From Opitutia bacterium (GTDB taxonomy: Bacteria > Verrucomicrobiota > Verrucomicrobiia > Opitutales > UBA953): DNA of 64,000 bases. A program made the position numbers and the translations under genes. The stretch covers positions 1 through 64,000 of the forward strand of contig BGOM01000015.1 of assembly GCA_003569245.1 (NCBI GenBank). The letters run 5' to 3'. The notes under the pieces are model-generated. The model was not told the origin of the DNA and ran no database searches. It was given only the letters and a program-made list of their open reading frames with translations. This document shows positions 9,003 through 17,493 of this stretch, one piece after another (the stretch's first letter is position 1; each line of letters opens with the position of its first letter).

Positions 9003-9287
9003 CGCGGACCAGCAGGGACGCTGGTCCCTACCTGAGCGCGAACGGTATTCGCGAGCGGTTAGGGGATGGCGGTTGGCGGTTTGATCGAAGAAGCTTCCGC
9101 TACACTCGACGCAGCACTCTGCACTCCGTCCTCTGTACTCTGTACTCTGCCTCTTAAGGTAGGGCTGACCGTCCCGGTCGGCCGCAGGCATGGAGTCTGG
9201 CTTCATCTCGCGAAGCGATGATGTGCCTGACCTCAGGCCGAACGCATCCGCGCCCGCGGACCAGCGGGGACGCTGGTCCCTGCCTGA
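9003..9287. repeat. Intergenic repeat mosaic 3
   Basis: Modules in order: hairpin A (9006-9032), the 'gcggttaggggatggcggtt' module (~9054), the 'tactctgt' tandem (~9111-9150), GTAG hairpin C (~9158-9185), hairpin D with 'ggcttcatctcgcgaagcga' (~9200-9243), and A again (9258-9283). The stretch 8868-9002 holds only a T-rich run and a short 'cctcgc/gcgagg' hairpin. Confidence 0.8.
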
Positions 9288-9347
9288 GTAATCTCCCCTG
9301 CCCCGCCTGATCGGCCCATTTCACGGGGCATTTCGTCACAACTGATG

Positions 9348-9405
9348 TTTTTCATGCGACAGCGATTTTAGCAGGCTTCGGCGAGGTCACCGCGTTTTGT
9401 GCGAC
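9348..9405 (+). promoter_or_regulatory. Paired TGCGAC upstream motif of paralogue P1
   Basis: TTTTTCATGCGAC (9348-9360) and TTTTGTGCGAC (9395-9405) lie 45 bp apart upstream of the 9534 gene. Its paralogue at 50885 has TTTTTCGTGCGAC and TTTGTGCGAC 55 bp apart, a difference of about one helical turn. This suggests a shared regulator site or promoter element, which is inference. Confidence 0.4.
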
Positions 9406-9533
9406 GACCTTTCACCACGAAAATCAAAGGCTTAGCGCGTTACGGCAAGGCTTCGGGCGACTTTACCTCCGGGGGCCCCGCGCCGTTCGAAAGCACTGAT
9501 GTTGTCACCACTAACCTAAAACCACGCACACCT

Positions 9534-11033
9534 ATGCTACCGCTCAACGCCATCCCCTCCGAAGTCATCTTCCGGTCGCTCCGACCGTATCAAGGCTTCG
9601 TCCTCCCCATCGCCTACGATTTGCCCCGGGCACATCAGGGGCATCTCAGCTCGGTGTACGAGACCGTCCACCGCCTCACCGGCGACCGTGTCGCGGAACT
9701 CGCGCTCGACCCGGCGCCGATCTTCAAGGTTTTCGCCGACCTCTTCGGCTACGATGTCGCCCGGCTGCGCGAAGGCGATGGCGAGTGCGGCGTCGCGGAC
9801 CATAACTGGAACCTCTTCGGGCGGGGCGACCGCATCCCGCTCTTCATCCGCTGGCGGGCCTTCGGCGGCGAGGCGATCCTCGCCCTGGGCGGCGACAATC
9901 CCTATGAAATCTACCTCGCGGCGCTGGCGGACCGCACCATGGCCCCGCACGTGCTCAAGGTGCTGAAGGTCCTCGACGGCCTACCGCACGCGCAGCCCGG
10001 CCAGACCACGGAGGAGATCGCGGGCGGGAGGGTGGCGGTGCTCACCAGGACGAAGACGCAGCTCACCCCTTGGGAGCGGACCGTCCTGAGCACCACCGTC
10101 GAGCTCTACGACGAAGGTTGTGAGGGCGAAGCCGACAACCTCATCGAGCAGCTGGCCGACCTCCGTTACTCGGCCAACTGGCGGCGGAGCGCCGCGCAAG
10201 TCAGCCAACCCGGCATCATCAACCTGAGCTGGCACCATCGTCTCCTCTCCCACGGCGAAGTCCCCCGAGGCATCCGCCCCGACCTTGATCTCGACTTCCA
10301 ACCCAAGGACCAGGTCCCGGGCAGCCTTCTGGACCACGTCCGACGGAGTTCCTTCGGCGATGTGATGCGGGTCTTCGAGTCCATCCTCCACCGCGACTTT
10401 ATCACCTATGATGAGCGCGTGCAGCGCTACCTCGTGGAAGAAGGGCTCTACCACCCCGCCAGCTTCGCCGACCACGAGCAGGCCGAGCGGGGCGGAGTCC
10501 TCAACCACTACATCAACCTGCCCATCCGGGACTTTATCACCCGCGTGGGCGGCTATTCTCAGCCGAAGATCCCCCTGCGACCCTGCTTCAGCCGGGACTT
10601 CCGGACGACCCCGGCCGAACGTCTCGTCGGCACCGCACCGTGCCTCGAACTCATCGGCGGGAATGTCCGGCAGGGGACCGACCTCCTCCGCCGCCTGATT
10701 GAATCGACCTATGCGATGACCTGCGCGGAACTGGCGGACACGGGTTTCAAAGAACAGTTCAAGTTGCCGGCGCGGGTCATCGTCAACGATAGCCTCCACG
10801 CGCAGCGCGACACCAACGACTTCGGCCTGAAGACCTTCGACCTCGACCGCCCGTATTTCGCCATGCACTGCGGGCTCCCGGTCCTGGTGGACAAGACCCG
10901 CATCATCTGGCGGAAAGGCATGCCGCAAGCGCTGGCCTGCGACTACCACGTCAACGTCCCGTATCAAAGCATCCTGTACGCCGCGCTCCGCCAGTGCCCC
11001 ATCCCGGCTGGCTGGGAAAGCGAAATCACCTAA
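9534..11033 (+). CDS. Uncharacterised ~500 aa protein, paralogue P1
   Basis: The protein has 499 residues from the ATG before LPLNAIPSEVIF. The same MLPL start occurs in the paralogue at 50885, which decides this start over the longer ORF. Residues ~90-130 carry a motif shared by all three paralogues: GYD..RL..GDGECGV..HNW, then RIPLFIRW. The C-terminus carries CGLPVLVDKTRIIWRKGMPQ then ALACDY. There is no signal peptide and no known catalytic motif. Mid-protein sequence diverges most among paralogues. Function is unknown; the conserved ends suggest one compact fold. It is a single-gene unit closed by a terminator. Confidence 0.85.
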   Translation: MLPLNAIPSEVIFRSLRPYQGFVLPIAYDLPRAHQGHLSSVYETVHRLTGDRVAELALDPAPIFKVFADLFGYDVARLREGDGECGVADHNWNLFGRGDRIPLFIRWRAFGGEAILALGGDNPYEIYLAALADRTMAPHVLKVLKVLDGLPHAQPGQTTEEIAGGRVAVLTRTKTQLTPWERTVLSTTVELYDEGCEGEADNLIEQLADLRYSANWRRSAAQVSQPGIINLSWHHRLLSHGEVPRGIRPDLDLDFQPKDQVPGSLLDHVRRSSFGDVMRVFESILHRDFITYDERVQRYLVEEGLYHPASFADHEQAERGGVLNHYINLPIRDFITRVGGYSQPKIPLRPCFSRDFRTTPAERLVGTAPCLELIGGNVRQGTDLLRRLIESTYAMTCAELADTGFKEQFKLPARVIVNDSLHAQRDTNDFGLKTFDLDRPYFAMHCGLPVLVDKTRIIWRKGMPQALACDYHVNVPYQSILYAALRQCPIPAGWESEIT

Positions 11034-11062
11034 TCCCCATCGCTGACTAAGGCGCTCCCGAC

Positions 11063-11103
11063 AGGGGGTCAGACCACCATCCGGTGGCCTGACCCCCTCT
11101 TTT
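11063..11103 (+). terminator. GGGGTCAGACC palindrome acting as terminator
   Basis: AGGGGGTCAG (11063-11072) pairs with CTGACCCCCT (11089-11098), with inner ACCACC/GGTGG pairing, and is followed by CTTTT 30 bp after the P1 stop. It is both a plausible intrinsic terminator and a member of the GGGGTCAGACC palindrome family seen again at 16.1-16.3 kb. Confidence 0.65.
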
Positions 11104-11285
11104 GTGTCGCTGACCAGGATGATTCCCCCGCGGAGTTCCGCATCCCCTCTGACCAACTAATCAACGGATCAACGGGTCAACTCTACCCGGCTTCGCCTCG
11201 CGAAGCGATGGCGGCCCAGACCTCAGGCCAGACGCAGCCGCACCCCGCGGACGAGCAGGGCCGCCAGGCCCTGCTCGCTCCTCCC
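11104..11285. repeat. Intergenic repeat mosaic 4
   Basis: It holds the ~90-bp J module ('ggatgattcccccgcggag' ... 'caacgggtcaactctacccg', 11108-11190), hairpin D (~11190-11235), and a B-like hairpin with its own stem (GAGCAGGGCC / GGCCCTGCTC, ~11253-11276). The stem has drifted while the hairpin shape is kept. Confidence 0.7.
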
Positions 11286-11292
11286 GCGATAA

Positions 11293-13878
11293 TCAAAAGC
11301 TCGAGGAGAGCCCAAGGTTGAACCGGCTTTCGCGGTAGCCGTTGTCGCCGGAGCGACGCTCAAAGGAAAGCTCGGCATTGAGGTCGCCCTGCTTCCAGCG
11401 CAACCCGACGGCCCCGAGGACGATATCGCGGTCCGCGTTCGGCAGGGTCAGGGATACCCCGACGCTGCCGGCGTTGGTGAGCACGGAGACATTGGTGACC
11501 TGGTCCTCGCCCCCGAACTCATGCTCGAAGCCGCCCCGGAAGAACGGGGTGATCGTGCCGGAGGTCTGCGCGAAAGCCTTGGAGAACTCGACCGTGGCCG
11601 CCGCCGTATTGGTCGACAGGTACTGGGTCGGGTAGGTCACGCCGCCGACCCCCGCCTCGGTGTAGCCGTTGATCTTGGAGATCGAACGCGAGACGCCGAG
11701 CGTCGGGACCACGGACCAACCGACGATCTCGCCGGCGTTGGCGCCGACGAGCAGGTCGGCGGAAAGACTGCGACCATTGGTCACCCCCGTGGGAGTGGAG
11801 CCATACGGCCCGGCCGACTGGATCGCGTCGAGATCCTGGCGACCGAGGGTCATCGTCAGGCTGCCGAAGAACCGCTCGCCGCGGGCGACCGCATAGGTGG
11901 TCACGCTGCGTCCTTTGAAGGACAGGCTGGAGCCGTCGGAGGAGGTGGAGTTGCCATCCTGCATCCCCAGGCCCAGACCGACGTACAAGCCGGAGGCCAC
12001 GTCCCACTCCAAGCCCAACGCTCCGGCGGTCGAACGACCGTCCAAGCTGGCCGCCGAACCGCCCGGGGTGTCGGTGATGTCGCGGATGCTGCCGTCGAAC
12101 CACCAGCGGAGACCCGGCGAGACCGCGTGGGTCGAGGGCACGCCCGTCATGCAGAAATCCAGCCGGGGTTCGGCAAACGCGCCATCCGTATCGGCGAACG
12201 CGAGCGGCGCCGTCATCCGCAGGTTGCCGATCAGGCGCGTCTTCATCATCGAGTTGAAACTGGTGCCCATGAGCTGGGCGGACCGCAGGTTCTTGGCGGC
12301 CATGAGCGGGGCGCGGTTGCTGGCCGAGATCACCAGACCCGGGTCCACGTAGCCGGGCAGGGTCACGCGATAGACCAGGATGCGGTTCGGGTTGTCGGCG
12401 ACGCCGGGGCCGGCCGTGGCATCGGTGGCGGGGCCGCCGAGCATCGTGACGCTGGTGCCGAGGAAATCGTTGTCGTTGCCGACCAACAGGAAGTAGTCGT
12501 TCGGGGCGGCGGGGTCGAGCACCGGGACGATCGAAAGCGCCTCCCACTTCTCACCAAGGGAGTTGGCCGAGATCGGGTTCGCGGACCCTTCGGCCGCGAC
12601 ATTCAGGTCGATGCCGAAGCGGCCGAGCTGGACCGGGTTGAGCAAGTTGACGAAGGGAGTCGCCTGAGCGGCGACGATGCCGGCCACCGGGCCGGCGATG
12701 CCGTTCGCGGCCGGCGTGTAATCGTTGGCGTAAGTCGTGCCGGCCAGGTTGGTGGCGCCGTTCAAGGAGACGAGCGAGACCGTCTTGAAGACCAGCGGGC
12801 GGGCGTTGTCGCCGGAACCATTCCCGTTGCCGTCACGCGTGAGCACCAGGAAGGTCGTCGGCGAAAGCGCGACCAATTCGGATTGGGCCGCGGCGCGGTC
12901 AGCGACGCCACCGGTGCCATCGCGGTCGAAGGTCGGAAGTTCGACCAAATAGTGACCGACCGGCGAGGCCGGCGTGGGGTTGTTGCTGACGTCGTAGACC
13001 GAGAGACGGGTGAAGAGCCGGCCGTCGTTGGTGTTCGCGGGGTTATCCTGGCGGGTGGCGCTCTGCAGCAGGGTCACGAGGTAACGGCCATCCGGCGTCA
13101 GGTCGACGGCTTCCATCCCTTGGTTGTCGCGGCGGCCGCCGGTCTGCACGCCTGCGGCGATGGCGCCCGCGGCGGTGGTGAAGCCGGAGTAGCCGGACGC
13201 GCCGCTGAACTGCGGAAGCAGGGCCTGCGGCGGGGTGATGAGGCCGAGCATCTTGCCGGTCTTGCTGACATGGAAGACGGTGGCCCCATATTCATCGGAG
13301 ATGTAGAACGATCCGTCCGCGCGGATGGCGAGGCCTTCGCCGTCGATCGAGAACTTGCCGTCGGCCGTGGCGACATTGCCGAAACCCTGCAAGGTGGTCG
13401 CGCCGACCGGATCCACCGCGGTCGTCGTCTGGCCGGCGAAGTCGGTGACGCTGATGGTACGCTGCAAGGTGAGGGCAAGCTGTGTCTGCGAGACGCTGTT
13501 GGCCGTGTAGTCCGGGGTGAAGGTGAGCCCCATCTGCTGGATGCGTGCCGGATAGGCGATCAGCCCGGCGACATTGTAACCGCGGTCGGGCAACGTGTAG
13601 AGCGTGCCGGCGTAGCTCCCGTCGGAATTCCTCCGCCAGGTAGCATGGTCGACCTTGAAGGAGGAGAAGGAGCCGAACGTGTCGCCGCGGCCGTCGAGCA
13701 CGTTGGCGGGAAAGACACCGACGCCGACCAGTCCCTTGTTGACGTAGTTCTGTCCGCCGAAACTGACCGTGCTCGCGACGGTCGGAGCGGTCGTATCGAG
13801 GAAAGGCGTACCGTAATTGGTCGCGTGAAGCGGGATGGCGGCGGCGGCGGTGAGCAGGACGAAAGATAGGTGACGCAT
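11293..13878 (-). CDS. Phytase-like esterase fused to autotransporter barrel
   Basis: The protein has 861 residues. A signal peptide (MRHLSFVLLTAAAAIPLHA) is followed at ~60-480 by the 'esterase-like activity of phytase' domain (LYTLPDRGYNVAG, DGEGLAIRADGSFYISDEYG, DNQGMEAVDLTPDGRYL, GEKWEALSIVPVLD). After a linker, residues ~590-861 form an autotransporter-type beta barrel with alternating strands, ending in Phe (RFNLGLSSSF) as outer-membrane proteins do. The passenger is therefore likely displayed outside the cell, acting on phosphate or carboxylic esters. The substrate is unproven. A decayed paralogue lies at the window start. Confidence 0.9.
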   Translation of the reverse strand: MRHLSFVLLTAAAAIPLHATNYGTPFLDTTAPTVASTVSFGGQNYVNKGLVGVGVFPANVLDGRGDTFGSFSSFKVDHATWRRNSDGSYAGTLYTLPDRGYNVAGLIAYPARIQQMGLTFTPDYTANSVSQTQLALTLQRTISVTDFAGQTTTAVDPVGATTLQGFGNVATADGKFSIDGEGLAIRADGSFYISDEYGATVFHVSKTGKMLGLITPPQALLPQFSGASGYSGFTTAAGAIAAGVQTGGRRDNQGMEAVDLTPDGRYLVTLLQSATRQDNPANTNDGRLFTRLSVYDVSNNPTPASPVGHYLVELPTFDRDGTGGVADRAAAQSELVALSPTTFLVLTRDGNGNGSGDNARPLVFKTVSLVSLNGATNLAGTTYANDYTPAANGIAGPVAGIVAAQATPFVNLLNPVQLGRFGIDLNVAAEGSANPISANSLGEKWEALSIVPVLDPAAPNDYFLLVGNDNDFLGTSVTMLGGPATDATAGPGVADNPNRILVYRVTLPGYVDPGLVISASNRAPLMAAKNLRSAQLMGTSFNSMMKTRLIGNLRMTAPLAFADTDGAFAEPRLDFCMTGVPSTHAVSPGLRWWFDGSIRDITDTPGGSAASLDGRSTAGALGLEWDVASGLYVGLGLGMQDGNSTSSDGSSLSFKGRSVTTYAVARGERFFGSLTMTLGRQDLDAIQSAGPYGSTPTGVTNGRSLSADLLVGANAGEIVGWSVVPTLGVSRSISKINGYTEAGVGGVTYPTQYLSTNTAAATVEFSKAFAQTSGTITPFFRGGFEHEFGGEDQVTNVSVLTNAGSVGVSLTLPNADRDIVLGAVGLRWKQGDLNAELSFERRSGDNGYRESRFNLGLSSSF

Positions 13879-13968
13879 GGTGCGGATGATTGCGGCTGGG
13901 CGGCCGAGCTAGCGCAATCCCGGCAAAGCAAACAGTGCGCGTCGATTGCGACAGGGCCGCGTCGTCAG

Positions 13969-13982
13969 TGTCGGCGCCGACA
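13969..13982. promoter_or_regulatory. Perfect palindrome TGTCGGCGCCGACA
   Basis: This 14-bp perfect palindrome lies ~91-104 bp upstream of the phytase-like autotransporter start. It could be an operator. It could also be a chance GC-rich palindrome. Confidence 0.25.
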
Positions 13983-14050
13983 CCTGCTCGTCACGACCCG
14001 GTTTTTCCGGTCCTCTCACCCCCACCCCTTGCCCACATCCCCCTGCTCAC

Positions 14051-14446
14051 CTACCCACCAAACGCTCTCGCGAAAATCGCCCGGATCTCGGTCTCGGGCA
14101 ACAGTCCGGCGGGCGGCACTTCGATGGAAGTGAAGTCCGCCGCCTTCGCCGTGCCGGCCGCGTGCACCGCCGAGAGGAAACCCTCCAGCAGCCGGACATA
14201 GACCTCGGGCTCCTGGGCGGCTTCCATCTTGATCCACGACAACGGCTCGGCCCCGACCACGCCGTAGTTGGCCTCCTTCCAGAGCACCATCACCTCATTG
14301 CCGGCGTCCGGGCCGACCAGGAACAAGGTCTCCTCATCCTCGCCCGACCGCAGGCGGATATCGCACTGGAACAGCAACCGGGTCTTACCCGGCTGCCAAT
14401 CGCCCGGCTCTTCGTTCTCGCGCGTCTCGACCTGAAAGTAACCCAT
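14051..14446 (-). CDS. Hypothetical protein
   Basis: The protein has 131 residues from the ATG before GYFQVETRENEEPG; upstream codons of the longer ORF overlap a repeat. It is acidic and soluble, with alternating strands (TRLLFQCDIRLRSG, ETLFLVGPDAGNEVMVLW) and a C-terminal helix ending 'IRAIFARAFGG'. No family is recognised. It is separated from the autotransporter gene by 170 bp and reads toward it, so co-transcription is possible. Confidence 0.7.
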   Translation of the reverse strand: MGYFQVETRENEEPGDWQPGKTRLLFQCDIRLRSGEDEETLFLVGPDAGNEVMVLWKEANYGVVGAEPLSWIKMEAAQEPEVYVRLLEGFLSAVHAAGTAKAADFTSIEVPPAGLLPETEIRAIFARAFGG

Positions 14447-14486
14447 ACCCAAGGTATACCCGCCCTCGGGGCGTTGTCTAGGGGCC

Positions 14487-14660
14487 CTCGGTAGGGGCAG
14501 CACCGCGTGCTGCCCTAGCTGCCTCCAGGTAGGGCTAACCGTCCCCGGTCGGCCGCCGGCATGGGGTCTGGCTTCATCTCGCGCCGCGATGATGTGCCTG
14601 ACCTCATGCCGAATCGCCGACGCATCCCGAGGACCAGCAGGGACGCTGGCCCCTACCTAT
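14487..14660. repeat. Intergenic repeat mosaic 5
   Basis: Modules in order: hairpin B in inverted orientation (14492-14517, 'ggtaggggcagcaccgcgtg'), GTAG hairpin C (14527-14555), hairpin D (~14570-14612), hairpin A (14632-14657). It fills the whole gap between two minus-strand genes. Confidence 0.8.
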
Positions 14661-14678
14661 GAAATGCCCCGGGCGAGT

Positions 14679-15530
14679 TCAGGCCTTCGCTGCGTCGGCC
14701 GGGTTGGGTTCGAGCAACACGACCGTGGCCTTCCACCCCAAGGCGTCGATGACCCGCTGGAGCGCCGCGAGCTGGGTGTAGTCCGGCGCCACGGCGCAAC
14801 GCAGGGTATCGTTCCCCGGACAGGCCCCGTCGATGTAGACGATGGCGTCGAGGTCCGACTCGATGCCGACCGGCAGCGCGGCCGCCTCCTCCCCCTGCGC
14901 CTCCAGGGCATCGAAGAGACCCTCGACGTAAGCGAGCGCATCGGCCTCCGGACTCTGGTGGCGACACCAATCCGTCAACCATTGTTCGTGCTCGTCCCAA
15001 TCGATATCGTGGTCGAGCCGTCTTAGCACCTCGGAACCCCAGTCATCGACGCAGCACTCGACGTCACTGAGCAGCTGGTGGTCATGACGCTCCACAAAGT
15101 CACGCCAGGTCTCGTCGGGCTCGAAGGTATATTCCTCGCCACCCTCGTTGAGCGACTTCACCTGGCGCGCTTCGACCTCGCCCTCGAGATCATCCAGGTC
15201 CGAGATGAAAGCCCCGTATTTCCTTTGGAACTCGTCGATGGTGTCGCACACGCTCTCCTCCCCCTCCTCGATCAACTTCTCGCGCAACGTGATCTTCGGA
15301 GGCTCTCCGTAGGGCGTACCGTTCAGGTAGAGCAGGTAGCCCGTCCCGTCGTTCCACACCGCGTTGATCACGTCATGACCATCCGGCACCCGCTCATTGA
15401 CGTGGGCGGGGAGGCGGAAGGTCGTCTTGGCGGGCTGCCTGGCCTGTACCGCGGCGAACCAGTCTGCGGTGAAGAGGGCGATGCCGCCCAGGGTGAAGGT
15501 TTTGATGAATTCGCGTCGATCGTAGCTCAT
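14679..15530 (-). CDS. Hypothetical Tat-exported protein
   Basis: The protein has 283 residues. The N-terminus DRREFIKTFTLGGIALFTADW is a near-consensus twin-arginine signal, so it probably leaves the cytoplasm folded. The body is very acidic (EEGEESVCDTIDEF, DHDIDWDEHEQWLTDW) with two cysteines in 'DVECCVDDWGSE'. The C-terminus has a Rossmann-like pattern (DAIVYIDGACPGND, ALGWKATVVLLEP). No family is recognised. The ATG is just upstream of the signal. Confidence 0.75.
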   Translation of the reverse strand: MSYDRREFIKTFTLGGIALFTADWFAAVQARQPAKTTFRLPAHVNERVPDGHDVINAVWNDGTGYLLYLNGTPYGEPPKITLREKLIEEGEESVCDTIDEFQRKYGAFISDLDDLEGEVEARQVKSLNEGGEEYTFEPDETWRDFVERHDHQLLSDVECCVDDWGSEVLRRLDHDIDWDEHEQWLTDWCRHQSPEADALAYVEGLFDALEAQGEEAAALPVGIESDLDAIVYIDGACPGNDTLRCAVAPDYTQLAALQRVIDALGWKATVVLLEPNPADAAKA

Positions 15531-15617
15531 AGTGGAACCACCTTACCTCACGCCGCTTCAGCCGTCTACCGACCGGCTTGTCATAGAGTGACATAATAGG
15601 GTGGAATGCGCTTTAAC

Positions 15618-15710
15618 CCCACCCCCACCTCGTCCCTTTGAAGTCGCAATTTGCGACTTCAAGTTCGCCCACTTCTCGACGGTGAGCATGAGCCGCCCAC
15701 GCAACCCTCC
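15618..15710 (-). pseudogene. ORF6N-domain relic
   Basis: The minus-strand reading gives LTVEKWANLKSQIATSKGRGG, which matches the core of phage-type ORF6N proteins (family text '..NLKSQIATS..GGRRY..PYAFTEQG'). The homology stops where the PYAFTEQG segment should begin and is followed by unrelated codons, so only ~30 codons remain. The KSQIATS codons form the perfect palindrome at 15640-15660 (GAAGTCGCAA/TTGCGACTTC). It is a trace of a lost phage or mobile element near the island's left edge. Confidence 0.6.
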
Positions 15711-15747
15711 CGCACTGGGGTTCAAACCATAGGTTAAATCATCCAGC

Positions 15748-16135
15748 CACAGGTAGGGGCAGCAGGTACTCCCCGCGCCCACATGTCACCATGCCCACTT
15801 GTCCCCTGTGCATCTCAGGTAGGGCTGACCGGCTACGCGCAGAGCGCGCAAGCGGTTGGGGGATGGCGGTTAGCGGTTAGGCTGAAGAGGCAAAAGGTGC
15901 GCCTCGCGTCCTCAGGCCCTCGTGCCCTCCGGTCCTCCCATTCTCACCTTGCCCAATGGTCAACTTGCCAGCCAGCCAGCTAGTGCTGGCTCTTCCCGGC
16001 CAACTAATCAACCGATCAACGGGTCAACTCTCCCCGGCTTCATCTCGCGCAGCGATGACGTGCCTGACCTCATGCCGGAGCAAGAATCCAATCTCAACAG
16101 GGGGTCAGACTACTACGTAGTAGCCTGACCCCCAT
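15748..16135. repeat. Intergenic repeat mosaic 6
   Basis: Modules: partial inverted B (~15751), GTAG C-variant fused to 'gcagagcgcgcaagcggttg' (15819-15880), J module tail (~15990-16037), hairpin D (~16038-16082), and a long palindrome GGGGGTCAG...CTGACCCCC with inner CTACTACGTAGTAG (16100-16133). This is the last mosaic before the island. Confidence 0.75.
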
Positions 16136-16243
16136 GGTGTAGCCTAACCCCATCATCGGTTGGCTTGGGAAATGGGCGGTCGGTCCTGTGCGCACATAAA
16201 CCTGTAACGCTGGATAGATCAGCGACTTCACTTTCTTAGCCAT
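16094..16243 (-). CDS. Possible 49-aa small protein (remnant)
   Basis: Reading MAKKVKSLIYPALQVYVRTG onward gives 49 codons. The last ~14 are supplied by the GGGGTCAG palindrome, so the original C-terminus seems to have been replaced by repeat insertion. It is too short for the ORF track. There is no recognisable family and no clear RBS; it may be only a remnant. Confidence 0.25.
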   Translation of the reverse strand: MAKKVKSLIYPALQVYVRTGPTAHFPSQPMMGLGYTMGVRLLRSSLTPC

Positions 16244-16280
16244 AGGACGACTCCCAGAGCATCGTGGGGTTATCCTGACA

Positions 16281-16334
16281 AGGGGTCAGACCACCATATG
16301 GTGGTCTGACCCTCTTCTGGTGGTCTGACCCCTT
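16281..16334. repeat. GGGGTCAGACCACC palindrome plus half copy
   Basis: AGGGGTCAGACCACCATATGGTGGTCTGACC is a near-perfect palindrome (16281-16312). A half copy 'tggtggtctgacccctt' follows at 16318-16334. It belongs with the palindromes at 11063 and 16100. Palindromes of this GGGGTCAGACC type accompany RAYT-like transposases in other genomes; none is here. Confidence 0.7.
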
Positions 16335-16360
16335 GTTCGGGGGTTTTCGGGCGGGCGCGT

Positions 16361-16534
16361 TCAATCCTTGCGCGGGCGGGTGACGTAGAGACCCCACAGG
16401 CCGGTGATCACGGCGAACAGCCCCGCCCCGGACAAATCCTCCCCGTTCTTGTTCACACCCAGCAGGAAAAGGATCCCCGTGATGATCCAGCCATAGCAAA
16501 GGGAACGCGCGCAGCCGGTCGGGATCGGGATCAT
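16361..16534 (-). CDS. Small two-helix membrane protein
   Basis: The protein has 57 residues and was missed by the 60-aa ORF cutoff. ATG is followed by IPIPTGCARSLCYGWIITGI, a first hydrophobic helix (~14-26, YGWIITGILFLLGV), a short polar turn (NKNGEDLSG) and a second helix (AGLFAVITGLWGLYV) ending TRPRKD. Codon use is GC-rich and host-like, and the ORF is not made of repeats. No family is assigned. It is embedded among palindromes. Confidence 0.5.
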   Translation of the reverse strand: MIPIPTGCARSLCYGWIITGILFLLGVNKNGEDLSGAGLFAVITGLWGLYVTRPRKD

Positions 16535-16664
16535 CCCCCCAACCTACCCGCCCGCCCCGGCCGCACAACGTGTTTAAAGAGGTACGTCTTACATGCTGAC
16601 CATCTGTCTACCCCATAAGTCTCTCCGTAGGGCTGAGTGTCCCGGCCAGTTGAGTGCCAGGTCA

Positions 16665-16711
16665 TATTAATAGGGTCTGACCCCATTAATAGGGTCTGAC
16701 CCTATTAAGTG
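16665..16711. repeat. TAATAGGGTCTGACCC tandem/palindromic repeat
   Basis: The unit 'attaatagggtctgacccc' is repeated in tandem, then inverted into 'ctattaag', followed by 'tgggtgtggca'. A related palindrome with the same 'tctgaccctattaagt' core sits at 19361-19393. It lies 15 bp past the stop of the next minus-strand gene and may also terminate it. Confidence 0.6.
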
Positions 16712-16725
16712 GGTGTGGCACCGGG

Positions 16726-17493
16726 CTATTTGGGGGACTCCGGTAAATCAACTCGGGTGAAGTCGTCCTTGAAGTAAGTGCCCAGGCTTTGGTCGACCCG
16801 CCATTCGAGGTAAGCGATGATGCGATTGACCACCGGAGTCGGCAATTCAACCAAGGTTTCATACAAATCATCCCAGCGTTTCATCATCACCTTCCTGTTA
16901 GTTAAGTAGTTCGACAACCTTTCACGCCGGCACTGCTCCTCAAACTCGGGATCCGAGCCGTCATGAAAATACTTTGGTCCGTTATCATCAAACTTCAGCC
17001 CATGAAGGCGCCACTCAAAGGATCTCAGCCGAGGGAGCACGACGCGGGGATAACTCCGGACGACTGGCTGATCCGGAAGCTGCTCCACGATGGATCGCAT
17101 GAGGAATTGGACGTAAACCCTGTCACCATGCTCGGCCATATGCCCATTACCGCCGACCCGACGATGTTCGGCGTCGAGGTAATCGTAGCAGAAATCATCC
17201 AATTGTTCCATGAGGTGCCGAACCAATCTAGCGCGCTCGGGATGTAAGTTCACCTGCTCGAGCACCAGCGCCTCGCCCATGGCCGTGGCGTAATCTGAAA
17301 TCAGATTCGTCCAATCGGCGCGACAGATATCTGCGCGGGCGTCGATCGGACGGCGCTGGATGTCAGCGACAATCTGCTCCGGCGTCATCCCAATATGGGG
17401 AGCGTAGCAATAATACGGCTCTCTCTGTCCATGGAAACCCGCGATCACCGCGCACCCCATCGCCGCCGTCAGCACCCAAAGCTCGAACTTCAT
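16726..17493 (-). CDS. Hypothetical membrane-anchored protein
   Basis: The protein has 255 residues. An N-terminal hydrophobic stretch (MKFELWVLTAAMGCAVIAGF) could be a signal anchor or lipoprotein-like signal. The rest is helical with aromatic and acidic residues (EQLDDFCYDYLDAEHRR, PVVNRIIAYLEWRVDQSLG). The family is not recognised. The stop is followed at once by the TAATAGGGTCTGACC repeat. Confidence 0.65.
   Translation of the reverse strand: MKFELWVLTAAMGCAVIAGFHGQREPYYCYAPHIGMTPEQIVADIQRRPIDARADICRADWTNLISDYATAMGEALVLEQVNLHPERARLVRHLMEQLDDFCYDYLDAEHRRVGGNGHMAEHGDRVYVQFLMRSIVEQLPDQPVVRSYPRVVLPRLRSFEWRLHGLKFDDNGPKYFHDGSDPEFEEQCRRERLSNYLTNRKVMMKRWDDLYETLVELPTPVVNRIIAYLEWRVDQSLGTYFKDDFTRVDLPESPK

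Noticed and set aside
8409-9035. 208-aa plus-strand ORF at 8.4-9.0 kb
   Set aside because: It overlaps the minus-strand 167-aa gene, which has a matching terminator downstream, and its C-terminal part is repeat sequence.
11521-13869. 782-aa plus-strand ORF opposite the phytase-like autotransporter
   Set aside because: It spans exactly the antisense of the well-supported 861-aa gene and its composition (GG, RR, RG) is typical of a shadow frame in GC-rich DNA.
16236-16568. 110-aa ORF over the small two-helix gene
   Set aside because: Its reading is out of frame with the hydrophobic 57-aa protein and runs through palindromes; the composition is not protein-like.
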